Source: Sphingobium xanthum
Lineage (GTDB): Bacteria > Pseudomonadota > Alphaproteobacteria > Sphingomonadales > Sphingomonadaceae
Reading direction: 5' to 3'
Assembly: GCF_019737615.1 (NCBI RefSeq)
Contig: NZ_JAHKKS010000007.1
Coordinates: forward strand, 157,650 to 221,649
DNA: 64,000 nt
In this document: one piece after another, positions 35,336 to 45,131 of the stretch
Numbering within the stretch: position 1 is the first letter of the stretch
How the letters are laid out: each line of letters opens with the position of its first letter
Notes under the pieces: generated by a model
The model's input: only the letters and a program-made list of their open reading frames with translations
The model's database searches: none
Told to the model about the DNA's origin: nothing
Translations under genes and position numbers: made by a program

Positions 35336-35900
35336 GCGGCTTGCCGTTGCCTTGCTGGCGGCGGGGCGATCAACGCGGTTCGGCGATGCGAACAAGTTGA
35401 CGGCGCTGCTGGGCGGGCGTCCGTTGGTCGACTGGGCGGCGCAGGCCGGCTTGGCGGTCGATGCGCACTCGCGTTTCATTGTCACCGGCCCGGGAGACCT
35501 TGCGCCCATCGCAAGCTATGAGCGCATGATCAATCCGCACCCGGAGCGAGGCATGGCCGGATCGCTCCGCGTCGCTGCCCAGGCTGCGGAGCGAGCAGGC
35601 ACGGATGCTTTGCTGGTGTTGCTTGCTGATGTGCCGTTTGTCGAAGCAGCTCATCTTCAGCGCCTTATCGAGCGACATCGATTCGATCCGGAACGGCCGG
35701 TCTTCTCGATCGTGCCTCGGGGCGCGGCCCAACCCCCTGCCTTGTTTCCGGCGCGCTGTTTCGCCGCGCTTCAGGCTCTCGAAGGCGACAAGGGGGCGCG
35801 GGCGCTCGCGGTTGATGCGATCCTCATCGAGACGGAGACGGACAGCCTTCTCGATATCGATACGCCGGATGACCTGAACCGGGCAAAGAGCCGCTTGTAG
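35322..35900 (+). CDS. MobA-like nucleotidyltransferase (MocA, molybdopterin cytidylyltransferase type)
   Basis: 192 residues. GTP/CTP-binding start LLAAGRSTRFGDANKLTALLGGRPLV, a GMAGSLRVAAQAAE loop, LLVLLADVPFV (metal-binding DxP) and the end LLDIDTPDDLNR are those of MobA/MocA-type transferases. It likely makes molybdopterin cytosine dinucleotide for the neighbouring hydroxylase. GTG at 35322 follows GGAG by 6 bases and overlaps the xdhC end by 14 bases, showing tight coupling. Confidence 0.88.
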   Translation: MASDERLAVALLAAGRSTRFGDANKLTALLGGRPLVDWAAQAGLAVDAHSRFIVTGPGDLAPIASYERMINPHPERGMAGSLRVAAQAAERAGTDALLVLLADVPFVEAAHLQRLIERHRFDPERPVFSIVPRGAAQPPALFPARCFAALQALEGDKGARALAVDAILIETETDSLLDIDTPDDLNRAKSRL

Positions 35901-35918
35901 CTTTCGGAGCAGTCGCGC

Positions 35919-37424
35919 TCAGGCCGTGAACGCATCCCCGAACATCTCGCGCAACGTCGTCTTCTGGACCTTGCCCATACTGTTCTTGGGCAGTTCCGGC
36001 AGGAAATAGACGCGCCGTGGCTGCTTGAAGCGCGCCAGCGTGCCTTCCAGCGCGGCGATCACGGCCGCCTCGTCGGCAAAGGCCGGAGCGCGTGGCACGA
36101 CAGCCGCGACGACGCCTTCGCCCAGATCCGGATGCGGCACGCCGATGACGGCCGACTCATGAATTTGCGGCAGCTCGTCGAGCGCCGTCTCCACTTCTGC
36201 CGGATAGATGTTGTAGCCACCGGCGATGATGAGATCCTTGGCGCGGCCGACGATCGAGACATAGCCGCGCGGATCGATGAAACCGAGATCGCCCGAAATG
36301 AAATAGCCGTCGCGGAATTCCTCGGCGGTCTTTTCTGGTTTGCGCCAATAGCCCTTGAACACGTTCGGTCCGGCGATCTCGATGACGCCGACCTCGCCCT
36401 GCGGCAGCACCCGGCCGCTTTCGGGATCGGCAATGCGGATGTCGATGCCGGGCAGCGGCATGCCCACCGTACCGGCGATCCGGTCGCCGTCATAGGGATT
36501 GGACGTGTTCATATTGGTCTCGGTCATGCCGTAACGCTCGAGAATGGCATGGCCCGTCCGCGCCTCGAACTCACGGTGGATCTCGGCCGAGAGTGGCGCC
36601 GAGCCGGAGACGAACAGGCGCATATGGCCGACGAGCGAGCGGTCGAAAGCCTGTTCGGCCAGCAGGCGGATGTAGAAAGTCGGCACACCCATCATCGTGG
36701 TCGCGCGCGGGAGGGCGGCCATCACCGCCTCGGCATCGAACTTCGCCTGGAAGATCATCGAGGAACCGGCCGCCAGCGTCACATTCGTGCCCACGAAAAG
36801 CCCGTGCGTATGGAAGATCGGCAAGGCGTGCAGCAGCACGTCGTCCGCCGAGAAGCGCCAGTGATCGACCAGGGTCAGCGCATTGGAGGCCAGATTATCA
36901 TGACTGAGCATCGCCCCCTTGGAACGGCCGGTAGTGCCGGAGGTGTAGAGGATGGCAGCCAGATCGTCGGCTTCGCGCGCCACGGTCACCCAGGCACCCG
37001 ACATGCCGGCGGCAAGCGCGCTGAGGCTCCCCTCGCCCGCTTCGCCCAGCGTTTCGACACTGATGTCTCCCGCCAGAGCGGCCAGTTCTTCGTGCCGAGC
37101 GGGGTCAGAAACGAACAGCGCCGGCTCGGCATCCTCGATGAAGTAGCTCAGTTCGGCTGAGGTATAGGCGGTGTTGAGCGGCACGAAGATCGCGCCCGCC
37201 CGCAGGGTCGCCAGATAGAGCATGAGCATGTCGATGCTCTTGGGCGTCTGGACCATCACCCGGTCCCCAATGCCGACCCCGCGCGCCGCAAGCGCATTGG
37301 CAAACCGCGCCGATCCCGCCATCATGTCGCCATAAGTGACGAGCGAGCCATCTTCCAGCCAGGCAAAGGGCCGCGTTTGATCGGCTGGGAAACGGGCGGC
37401 GAGCGTATCGAACAGATTGGCCAT
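35919..37424 (-). CDS. Acyl-CoA synthetase, malonyl-CoA synthetase (MatB)-like
   Basis: 501 residues of the ANL superfamily: ATP loop LYTSGTTGRSKGAMLSH, ERYGMTETNMN, DLGFIDPRGYVSIVGRAKDLIIAGGYNIYPAEVE hinge and the catalytic lysine region KNSMGKVQKTTLR. Overall look and length fit malonate-CoA ligases, but another short-chain acid is possible. MFS gene upstream (42 bases) may bring in the acid; the two are probably cotranscribed. Confidence 0.85.
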   Translation of the reverse strand: MANLFDTLAARFPADQTRPFAWLEDGSLVTYGDMMAGSARFANALAARGVGIGDRVMVQTPKSIDMLMLYLATLRAGAIFVPLNTAYTSAELSYFIEDAEPALFVSDPARHEELAALAGDISVETLGEAGEGSLSALAAGMSGAWVTVAREADDLAAILYTSGTTGRSKGAMLSHDNLASNALTLVDHWRFSADDVLLHALPIFHTHGLFVGTNVTLAAGSSMIFQAKFDAEAVMAALPRATTMMGVPTFYIRLLAEQAFDRSLVGHMRLFVSGSAPLSAEIHREFEARTGHAILERYGMTETNMNTSNPYDGDRIAGTVGMPLPGIDIRIADPESGRVLPQGEVGVIEIAGPNVFKGYWRKPEKTAEEFRDGYFISGDLGFIDPRGYVSIVGRAKDLIIAGGYNIYPAEVETALDELPQIHESAVIGVPHPDLGEGVVAAVVPRAPAFADEAAVIAALEGTLARFKQPRRVYFLPELPKNSMGKVQKTTLREMFGDAFTA

Positions 37425-37465
37425 GGGCGCCCTCTAGCTGGCTGTGCGGAAAAGCGGAACTGCCC

Positions 37466-38836
37466 TCAACGGCTCGGCGCTATGTGCCGATCGACGATCA
37501 GCGCGCCAAGTATGACGACCGCCGTCATCGCGACGACCACCGCGAAGAATGGCCATGTCGCATTGCCTGCCAGCGTCAGCAGCAGGCCACCGGTGGCGCC
37601 GATGAGCACCCCGCCCAAGCGCCCGATCATCAGCCCCACGCCGATGCCTGTCGCGCGCACCTGCTCGGCATAGCCCAGCGTCAGCAGCGCATAGCCGACC
37701 GCGATCACCATGCTCGCGAACATGCCCATGCCGCTGATCGCGAGCATGACGAGCCAATAGGTGGCCGGATTCGGGGCTTCCGATGCGCCATGGAGATGGG
37801 CCGCAAGGATTATGACCGTGGCGGCCGTCAGCACGGCGCCGACGAGCGTGATGCGTAGCGAGCCATAGCGATGGACGAGGAAGCCGGTAAGGACCGCGGC
37901 GGTGATCGCCAGCAAATGGAAGAAGGCGCTGGCCTGCAGCGCCTGCGTGATCGTGAATCCGCTCATCGTGAGGAAGGTCGAGGACCAGTTCGGAAAGGCG
38001 TAGACCACGAACTGCGCGGCGAAGAAGAAGGTCCAGCCACCGACATTGAGGCGCAGATAGCGGCGCGAGAACAGGGTCTCGCCCCTGTCGGAGTGCCGTT
38101 CGGCTTCCGTCGATGGACGTGCAAGCGCTTCCGGCGCGATCTCGATCCCGGCATGGCGCTTGAGCAGCCTGCCCGCTTTCTCCGTCTCGCCCTTGCCGGC
38201 GAGATAGGCGGCCGATTCCGGGAGCAACACCAGCACTGCCGTGGCGACGAGCAAGGTCAGGATGCCGCACAATATGAAGCAGCCACGCCAGCCCACCATC
38301 GGCAGAAACAGTTGCAAGGCAAGACTGCCGAGCAGACCACCGAATGGCGTGCCGATCGACATGAAGGCAATCGACTTGGCCTGTGCGCGGCGCGGCATCC
38401 ATTCGGTCACCAGGGCGATAGAGCTCGGCGCGGCCGCACCGAAACCGAGACCGCTGATGAAGCGGATGGTCGTCATCTGCGTCACGTTTTCCGCGAAGGC
38501 GGCCACGACGGTCGCAAGCCCGAAGAGGAAAGCCGAGATGACGAGCACGCGCTTGCGACCGAACATGTCGCCCAGCCGCCCACCAGCCCCCGCGCCGATG
38601 GCGAGTCCGAACAGCGAAGCGCCGAGCGCCGGACCGAAATGGGCGCGATCGACATTCCAGTCTTCCAGAATGACGGGTGTCACGAGGCCGAGCAACTGGA
38701 TGTCGAGCCCGTCGATCATCAGCATCAGCATGACGAGAGCGAGCACGCTCATCTGGCGCGCAGTGATCGGCTGCGCATCCAAGCGAGCGGAAATGCCGGC
38801 GATCATCCCGCGCGCGGCACTAGCATCAACAGCCAT
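37466..38836 (-). CDS. MFS transporter, aromatic acid:H+ symporter (AAHS)-like
   Basis: 456 residues, 12 predicted membrane helices. The first helix carries the LMLMIDGLDIQLLGLV motif of AAHS (DGxD) permeases such as PcaK/BenK, and loop 2-3 reads GRLGDMFGRKRVLVISA. It is directly upstream of the acyl-CoA synthetase gene, which suggests import of an organic acid that is then CoA-activated. The substrate is unknown. Confidence 0.88.
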   Translation of the reverse strand: MAVDASAARGMIAGISARLDAQPITARQMSVLALVMLMLMIDGLDIQLLGLVTPVILEDWNVDRAHFGPALGASLFGLAIGAGAGGRLGDMFGRKRVLVISAFLFGLATVVAAFAENVTQMTTIRFISGLGFGAAAPSSIALVTEWMPRRAQAKSIAFMSIGTPFGGLLGSLALQLFLPMVGWRGCFILCGILTLLVATAVLVLLPESAAYLAGKGETEKAGRLLKRHAGIEIAPEALARPSTEAERHSDRGETLFSRRYLRLNVGGWTFFFAAQFVVYAFPNWSSTFLTMSGFTITQALQASAFFHLLAITAAVLTGFLVHRYGSLRITLVGAVLTAATVIILAAHLHGASEAPNPATYWLVMLAISGMGMFASMVIAVGYALLTLGYAEQVRATGIGVGLMIGRLGGVLIGATGGLLLTLAGNATWPFFAVVVAMTAVVILGALIVDRHIAPSR

Positions 38837-38937
38837 TCACTCCCCTCCGCGCTCTCCCTGCATTCTCTGGCAGGCGCGCGGAACGCTGGCTAGCGGCCAA
38901 ATGACCGCCAGCGGCAGAATTTTTGGCATCACCGAAG

Positions 38938-40857
38938 CTAGATTTCGACCTGGCTGCCGAGCTCGATCACGCGGTTGGTCGGCAGGCGGAAGAACTCCAT
39001 CGCGCTTTCCGCGTTGCGCAGCATCCAGGCGAACAGCTTCTCGCGCCAGATGCGCATGCCTGGTCGCGCCGAAGGCAGCAATGTCTGTCGCGCGAGGAAG
39101 AAGCTGGTTTCCATCATCTTGAAGTTCTGGCCGCAGCCCGACACCTGGGTCAGCGCCGCCGGCACATCGGCTTCCTCCATGAAGCCGTAGTTCAGGATGA
39201 CCCGGAAGAAACCGCGCCCCAGATCCTCGATCTCGTAGCGCGCGGTCGAGACGACCATCGGCACATCCGCGATCTTGACGGTGAGCAGCACGACGCGCTC
39301 GTGCAACACCTTGTTGTGTTTGAGATTATGCAGCAGTGCGTGCGGCACGCCGTCCGGTGTCGAGGTCATGAACACCGCCGTGCCGGAAACGCGCACTGCG
39401 CTGTTGGAGGCCGAGGCGATGAACACTGGGATCGGCATCGCCGCCTCGCGCAGGCGATCCATCATCAGCTTGCGGCCCTTGGCCCAGGTGGTGAGCATGG
39501 TGAAGACGATGAGGCCGATGAACAGCGGGAACCAGCCACCGTCCGGAATCTTGGTGAGATTGGCCACGAGATAGGCGCCATCGACCAGATAGAAGACCGC
39601 AAGCAGCGGCACGGAAATCCAGGTCGGCCACTTCCACAGCTTGAACAGCACCACGGTCAGCAGGACATTGTCGATGAACATCGCGCCCGTCACCGCGATG
39701 CCATAGGCTGCGGTCAGGTTGGACGAGGTCTGGAAGGTCAGCACCAGCAGGATGACCATGATCATCAGGCCCCAGTTCATCAGGGGAATGTAGATCTGGC
39801 CGGCCGTCGATGCGCTTGTATGCGCAATGCGCAGGCGCGGCATGAAGCCGAGCTGGATCGCCTGCTGCGTGACCGAGAAGGCGCCGGTGATGACCGCCTG
39901 CGACGCGATGATCGCGGCCAGCGTCGCGATGCCGACCAGCGGCAGGCGGAAGGCATCGGGCGCGAGATTGTAGAACGGGCTTTGCAGCGCCGAGGCGCCC
40001 TCGCGGATCAGCAGCGAGCCCTGTCCCATATAATTGAGCATCAGCGCCGGCAGCACGAACCAGAGCCAGGAGAGGCGGATCGGCTTGCGGCCGAAATGGC
40101 CCATGTCCGCATAGAGCGCCTCGGCACCCGTAACGGCGAGCACCACGGCGCCCAGCGCCAGAAACGCCTGCAGCGGCGTCAGCAGGAAGAAATCGAGCGC
40201 ATAGAGCGGATTGATCGCCCAGAGAATGTCCGGGTGCTTCAGGATGCTCATGATGCCGAGCGTCGCGATCGAGATGAAATAGATCATCATGATCGGCCCG
40301 AACAGCGAAGCGACGCGGCTCGTGCCCGAGCGCTGGATGAAGAACAGGAAGATCAGGATCGCGACCGCCAGCGGCACCACCAGATTGCCGAACGCGGGAT
40401 TGACGACCGCGAGACCCTCGACCGCCGACAGGACCGACACCGCCGGCGTGATCATGCTGTCGCCATAGAACAGCGCCGTGGCGAACACGCCGAGCAGGAC
40501 AATGCCCGCCGACCAGCGCTGCGAAGGCACGGAACGGCTGATCAGGGCGAGCAGCGCAAGACTGCCGCCCTCGCCCTTGTTGTCCGCCTTCATGATGATC
40601 GAAACATATTTGAGCGTCACGACCAGCATCATCGACCAGAACATGAGGCTGATCGCGCCCATGATGTGCGGCGTATCGAGATCGAGCGGATGATGGCCTG
40701 CGAAGGTCTCGCGGAAGGCGTAGAGCGGGCTGGTACCGATGTCGCCGAAGACGACGCCGATCGCGCCGACGGAAAGCTTCAGCAAGCCTTCCTGGCTATG
40801 CCCGTGGCCCGCGGCCGGTGCAGCTGCACCGGCATTGCCCTGATCCGGCGTGGTCAC
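38938..40857 (-). CDS. kup: Kup-type potassium uptake protein
   Basis: 639 residues. The N-terminus [22 protein letters not shown] is diagnostic for KUP/HAK/KT transporters; about 12 membrane helices follow and a cytosolic C-terminal domain ([17 protein letters not shown]). Proton-coupled potassium uptake at the inner membrane. Single gene, about 100 bases from either neighbour. Confidence 0.96.
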   Translation of the reverse strand: MTTPDQGNAGAAAPAAGHGHSQEGLLKLSVGAIGVVFGDIGTSPLYAFRETFAGHHPLDLDTPHIMGAISLMFWSMMLVVTLKYVSIIMKADNKGEGGSLALLALISRSVPSQRWSAGIVLLGVFATALFYGDSMITPAVSVLSAVEGLAVVNPAFGNLVVPLAVAILIFLFFIQRSGTSRVASLFGPIMMIYFISIATLGIMSILKHPDILWAINPLYALDFFLLTPLQAFLALGAVVLAVTGAEALYADMGHFGRKPIRLSWLWFVLPALMLNYMGQGSLLIREGASALQSPFYNLAPDAFRLPLVGIATLAAIIASQAVITGAFSVTQQAIQLGFMPRLRIAHTSASTAGQIYIPLMNWGLMIMVILLVLTFQTSSNLTAAYGIAVTGAMFIDNVLLTVVLFKLWKWPTWISVPLLAVFYLVDGAYLVANLTKIPDGGWFPLFIGLIVFTMLTTWAKGRKLMMDRLREAAMPIPVFIASASNSAVRVSGTAVFMTSTPDGVPHALLHNLKHNKVLHERVVLLTVKIADVPMVVSTARYEIEDLGRGFFRVILNYGFMEEADVPAALTQVSGCGQNFKMMETSFFLARQTLLPSARPGMRIWREKLFAWMLRNAESAMEFFRLPTNRVIELGSQVEI

Positions 40858-40963
40858 TTGCCCGCCTGAGCCACTGTCATCGGTTGCGCGTCCCCTGTCC
40901 GGTGGCCCCCGCCTCCGGACGGCGCGCGGCCTAGCACTTCACCTTCCATGGTGCAACGCACAA

Positions 40964-41623
40964 TCACTGCGCCGGGTTTCCGCTTTGGGACATGGCCTCG
41001 CGGCGGCGCATAAGCTCCTGAAGCAGGGCGATATTGCGGATCAGTTCCTCGCGCAGTTCCATGTCCTCGGGCAAGCGCGCGGCAAGGCGCAGCCAGATAT
41101 CGCGCGATCGCTCGAATTCGCCGGATTCGGCGAGGGCCAGACCGTAGAAATAAGCCGGCGAAACGCCTGTCGGCTGCAGCGCCATCGCCTTGCGATAGGC
41201 ATAGTCGGCGGAGGGGGAGAGCGTGCCGTTGCCATGCGCCAGCAAGGCATTGCCGAGCCCGACCCAGAGATTGGCATCGTCAGGGAATTCGCGCAGCCCG
41301 GAGAGCAACACATTGGCCGCCTTCTCCGTGTCGCCCGCGCGCGCCAGACCATCCGATATCACCAGCCAGCGCGTGGCGCCGGAAATGCCCTCACCGATCT
41401 CCTGGCGCTTCTTGGCCAGTGCCTCGTCGAACCTCACCTGATTGGTGCCCGCGGTCACCGGCTTGCCAGCCAGTGCAGGGCGCCCCTGCCAGGCATAGCC
41501 GGCGAGGCCGAGCAGAAGTGCCGTCGCGACCGGCGCGATCCGGCGCACGGGCACGCGCGCCCCGAGCAGGATGCCGACACCCGTCACGAGCGCCAGCGCC
41601 AGGGCGATGACGAGTCCGGTCAT
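40964..41623 (-). CDS. ccmI: CcmI-like TPR protein of cytochrome c maturation
   Basis: 219 residues: two N-terminal membrane helices (about 2-20 and 32-46) and a periplasmic TPR region (DGLARAGDTEKAANVLLSG, YAYRKAMALQPTGVSPAYFYGLA). CcmI holds apocytochrome c for the haem lyase. The ATG at 41623 overlaps the ccmH stop (ATGA). Last gene of the ccm run. Shorter than E. coli CcmH/I fusions, but alphaproteobacterial CcmI varies. Confidence 0.82.
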   Translation of the reverse strand: MTGLVIALALALVTGVGILLGARVPVRRIAPVATALLLGLAGYAWQGRPALAGKPVTAGTNQVRFDEALAKKRQEIGEGISGATRWLVISDGLARAGDTEKAANVLLSGLREFPDDANLWVGLGNALLAHGNGTLSPSADYAYRKAMALQPTGVSPAYFYGLALAESGEFERSRDIWLRLAARLPEDMELREELIRNIALLQELMRRREAMSQSGNPAQ

Positions 41624-42036
41624 GACTTTGCATTCCTGCGTCGGCGAATGCGGCCATAAGCCAGCGCCCCGCCCGCGCCCAGCAGCAGCAGCGGCGCAGC
41701 CCAGAGCGGCCAGAGGATCGGCTCGACCGTCGGCTGATAGCTGATCCAGTCGCCATAGCGCTCGATCAGCCACGCGCGGATATGCTCCGGCTCCTCGCCC
41801 CGCGCGATGCGCTCGCGAATTTCGGATCGCATGTCGGAGGCCATACTGGCATTGCTGTCGGCGATCGACTGGCTCTGACAGGTCAGGCAGCGGATCGTGT
41901 GCATCAGCGCCGTCGCCTTGGCTTCCATCGCGGGATCGTCGAGCTGGCGGTCGGCATAAGGCGCCGGCGGCAGCGCGGTTTGGGCGAAGGCCGGAAACGC
42001 CAGAAAGAGCGCGAAGAAGAGCAGCAGGCGGCTCAT
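41620..42036 (-). CDS. ccmH: Cytochrome c maturation protein CcmH
   Basis: 138 residues with a signal peptide, the redox pair LRCLTCQSQSIADSNA (C50, C53; expected ligand of apocytochrome c reduction) and one C-terminal membrane helix. Overlaps ccmG and ccmI by 4 bases each. Confidence 0.95.
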   Translation of the reverse strand: MSRLLLFFALFLAFPAFAQTALPPAPYADRQLDDPAMEAKATALMHTIRCLTCQSQSIADSNASMASDMRSEIRERIARGEEPEHIRAWLIERYGDWISYQPTVEPILWPLWAAPLLLLGAGGALAYGRIRRRRNAKS

Positions 42037-42569
42037 GTCTCAGCCTCTCTCAGCTTCTGCATGAGCATCTCAACGTCCTGCGGCCCGATATAGCCAATAT
42101 GCTGATAGCGGATGATGCCCTTGCCATCGACCACGAAGGTCTCCGGCACGCCCGACGAGCCAAGATAGAATTGCAGCGTGCTGCGCGCATCGAGGCCGAT
42201 GCGCTGGAACGGATCGCCATGGCGCTTGAGGAAAGCATCGACGTCCGGCCGCGCATCGCGGATCGCCACCGCGTCGATGCGCACGCCCCTCTGGGCAAGC
42301 TGGGCGAGTTGCGGTGCCTCGGCGGCGCAGGGTACGCACCAGCTCGCGAAGACATTGAGCAGCCGCGGCTTCCCATCCGCCATCTGTTTGGTCGAGAGCG
42401 CCGGCTTCATCGACGAGGCAGCCGGCAGATCGATGCCCGGCACGGGCTTGCCGATCATGCGCGACTGCACGACCTGCTGCTGGTCGCGATTGAGACCGAG
42501 CGAGGCAACCACCAGGAAGATCAGGTAGGCGATCAGCGGCACCCAGAGGATGAGTAGACGCTTGTTCAT
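42033..42569 (-). CDS. ccmG: Thiol:disulfide interchange protein CcmG (DsbE)
   Basis: 178 residues. N-terminal membrane anchor, thioredoxin fold with active site ASWCVPC (C78, C81) and cis-proline segment SSGVPETFVVDG. Keeps apocytochrome c haem-binding cysteines reduced. The ATG at 42569 overlaps the ccmF stop; the longer upstream frame is not used. Confidence 0.96.
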   Translation of the reverse strand: MNKRLLILWVPLIAYLIFLVVASLGLNRDQQQVVQSRMIGKPVPGIDLPAASSMKPALSTKQMADGKPRLLNVFASWCVPCAAEAPQLAQLAQRGVRIDAVAIRDARPDVDAFLKRHGDPFQRIGLDARSTLQFYLGSSGVPETFVVDGKGIIRYQHIGYIGPQDVEMLMQKLREAET

Positions 42570-44512
42570 GCCGCCACCATTGCCGCCGCCGCCGAGGCCT
42601 GCGCCTTGCTGTTGCGTCGCTCGCGCCGGACGCGGCCGATCAGCGCCAGCACGCCGCCAAGCGCGATCAGCCCGCCGCCCAGCCAGATGAAGGTCACGAA
42701 CGGCTTCCACCAGATGCGCAGCTGCCAGCGGCCATCCTCCAGCGCCTCGCCCAGCACCAGATAGAGCTGTCCGTTCCAGCGCGTCATCTGCACGGACTCG
42801 GTCGTAGGCGTCGGGGGATCGGAGAAGAAGCGCGCCTGCGGATGGGCGACGCCGATGACGCGGCCGTCCTTGCTGACCGTAAGCGCCGCCTGCATGGCCG
42901 TCCAGTTCGGGCCGGCAAAGGGCATGACGGAGTCGAGCCGCACGGTCATGCCGGCAATCTCATACGTGTCGCCGGGCTTGGCAGCCGCCAGCCTCTCGCT
43001 CGAAAAGGCGCTTTCGGAGGCCATGCCCGCAAGACTCACCGCGCAACCGAAATGCGCGATCACCATGCCATAGGTGAACAGCGGCGTGCGCAGCAGGTTG
43101 CGCTTCCAGAGCGGGGCGAGGCTGGCGAGCGCCAGCGCCGCCGCCACGGCAAGTCCGAGCGTCGGGAGCAATCCGACGGCGCGCGATGACAGTCCGACGA
43201 TGGCGATGAGCGCCAGCAGCGCAAGACCACCGGGCACCGCCGCTCGCCGCAGAAGCAGCTTTGCATCGTCCTTGCGCCAGCGCAGCATCGGGCCGATGAC
43301 GAGGACGACCATCAAGGCGAGCGCGATCGGCCCGATGATCGTGTTGAAATAGGGCGGGCCGACGGACACGCGCACGCCCATCATCTCGGTGAGCAGCGGA
43401 TAGAGCGTGCCGATCAGGACAAGAGCCAGAATCACGCAGAGCAGCAGATTGTTGATGACCAGCATGGCTTCGCGGCTCACCGGATCGAACCGCGCGCCTT
43501 CGTTCACCGTATGCGCTCGCAGCGCGAACAGGATGAGGGCGCCACCAATATAAATACCGAGCAGGATCAGGATGAAACTGCCACGTGTCGGATCGACCGC
43601 AAAGGCATGGACGCTGGTGAGAATGCCCGAGCGAACGAGGAACGTCCCTATCATCGACATGGCAAAGGCGACCACCGCCAGCATGATCGTCCAGGCACGC
43701 AGGGCGTCGCGCGTGGCGAGAACCGAAGCGCTGTGGAGCAGCGCCGTCGCCGCCAGCCAGGGCATGAGCGAGGCATTCTCGACCGGATCCCAGAACCACC
43801 AGCCTCCCCAGCCCAGCTCGTAATAGGCCCAATAGGAACCGGCAGTGATGCCGAAGGTCAAAAGAATCCACGCCGCCAGCACCCATGGCCGGACGGCACG
43901 GGCGAAGCGCGCATTGACCTGCCGGGTCAAGAGCGCACCCACCGCGAACGAAAAGGCCACGGAAAGCCCGACATAGCCGATGTAGAGCGTGGGCGGATGG
44001 AAGGCGAGACCGGGGTCCTGCAGCAGCGGATTGAGCCCCTGCCCGTCCCTCGCAGCCGGATCGAGCCGCGCAAACGGATTGGAGGCAAGGAGCAGGAACG
44101 CATAAAAGCCAAGGCTGATCGCCGCCTGCGCGCCAAGTGTCGCGATATGGGTGCGTTTGTCGAGGCCCCGCTCGAACAGCGCGACGGCCGCCCCGGCGAG
44201 GCTCATCACCGCCACCCAGAGCAGCATTGACCCCTCGTGATTGCCCCAGGCCCCGGCGAATTTGTAGATGAAGGGCTTCATCGAATGGCTGTTGGCCGCC
44301 ACGAGATAGACCGACATGTCCGATCGCAGGAACAGGATGATGAGGAGCGTCATGGCCAAGCCAGTCAAGACGCCCTGCGCGACCGTGACCGGCCGGATCA
44401 AGCGCAGCGCATCCGCATTGCCTTTGGCCACCGCTGCCCAGGCGAACAGCAATTGCGCGCCCGCCAGCAAGGCGGCGAGCCACAGGGCGGCAAGTCCGGC
44501 TTCGGCGATCAT
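42566..44512 (-). CDS. ccmF: Cytochrome c haem lyase CcmF
   Basis: 648 residues, many membrane helices, with the WWD-type haem motif WGGWWFWDPVENASLMPWL and ligand-bearing periplasmic loops (WGNHEGSMLLWV, PPTLYIGYVGLS). It attaches haem from CcmE to apocytochrome c. Overlaps ccmE and ccmG by 4 bases. Confidence 0.97.
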   Translation of the reverse strand: MIAEAGLAALWLAALLAGAQLLFAWAAVAKGNADALRLIRPVTVAQGVLTGLAMTLLIILFLRSDMSVYLVAANSHSMKPFIYKFAGAWGNHEGSMLLWVAVMSLAGAAVALFERGLDKRTHIATLGAQAAISLGFYAFLLLASNPFARLDPAARDGQGLNPLLQDPGLAFHPPTLYIGYVGLSVAFSFAVGALLTRQVNARFARAVRPWVLAAWILLTFGITAGSYWAYYELGWGGWWFWDPVENASLMPWLAATALLHSASVLATRDALRAWTIMLAVVAFAMSMIGTFLVRSGILTSVHAFAVDPTRGSFILILLGIYIGGALILFALRAHTVNEGARFDPVSREAMLVINNLLLCVILALVLIGTLYPLLTEMMGVRVSVGPPYFNTIIGPIALALMVVLVIGPMLRWRKDDAKLLLRRAAVPGGLALLALIAIVGLSSRAVGLLPTLGLAVAAALALASLAPLWKRNLLRTPLFTYGMVIAHFGCAVSLAGMASESAFSSERLAAAKPGDTYEIAGMTVRLDSVMPFAGPNWTAMQAALTVSKDGRVIGVAHPQARFFSDPPTPTTESVQMTRWNGQLYLVLGEALEDGRWQLRIWWKPFVTFIWLGGGLIALGGVLALIGRVRRERRNSKAQASAAAAMVAA

Positions 44513-44988
44513 GGTTTGGCCGCTTCGACCTTGTGGGTCTTGGGATCATATGTGATCCCTTCCATCTCGCGCGGCATGTAGCGCTCGTCATGCTTGGCGA
44601 GGATATTCGTTGCCCGGAAAACCCCTTGCGCGTCGAACGCCCCTTCCGCCACCGCGCCGCTATTCTCCTTGAAAAGGTCGGGCGTGATACCGCTGAAGCT
44701 CGCCGGAACGCTGGCCTTGCCGTCGGTCAGGCGAAAGTTGACGGTCACGCCATCCGGCCCCCGCTTCAGGCTGCCGACTTCCACCATGCCGCCGAGACGG
44801 ATCGCCTTGCCGGCCTCGACCTTCGCCGCCTGCGCCTCGCTCGGCGTGTAGAAATAGGCGGCCTGATCCTTCAGCGCCGACATGGCGAGCAGGACGCCGC
44901 CGATCATCGCGACCAGCGCCAGCGCCACCAGCACGAGGCGCTGATGCTTGCGTTTGGGACCTTGTCTTGTCGATGCCAGCACAGTCAT
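44509..44988 (-). CDS. ccmE: Haem chaperone CcmE
   Basis: 159 residues: one N-terminal membrane helix (about 17-37), beta-barrel OB domain, and the covalent haem site HDERY (His133, Tyr137). Starts 6 bases after ccmD. Confidence 0.96.
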   Translation of the reverse strand: MTVLASTRQGPKRKHQRLVLVALALVAMIGGVLLAMSALKDQAAYFYTPSEAQAAKVEAGKAIRLGGMVEVGSLKRGPDGVTVNFRLTDGKASVPASFSGITPDLFKENSGAVAEGAFDAQGVFRATNILAKHDERYMPREMEGITYDPKTHKVEAAKP

Positions 44989-44994
44989 GAGGGT

Positions 44995-45126
44995 TCAGTC
45001 TCGTTCGAGCAGGTGGGTCGCGCGCTTCTCGGCCGTGCGCGCCGCACGCCAGGCCCAGAGGCTCGTGGCCAGAGTAGCAGCGACGGTGAGCGCATAAGCG
45101 GAAATGACGAAGGGCCAGGGATTCAC
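44995..45126 (-). CDS. ccmD: CcmD, small haem-exporter subunit
   Basis: 43 residues from a GTG start 5 bases after ccmC. It reads MNPWPFVISAYALTVAATLA, one membrane helix followed by a basic tail (WRAARTAEKRATHLLERD), the normal CcmD pattern. CcmD is needed to release holo-CcmE from the CcmABC complex. Position between ccmC and ccmE confirms the call. Confidence 0.88.
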   Translation of the reverse strand: MNPWPFVISAYALTVAATLATSLWAWRAARTAEKRATHLLERD

Positions 45127-45131
45127 GGGAT

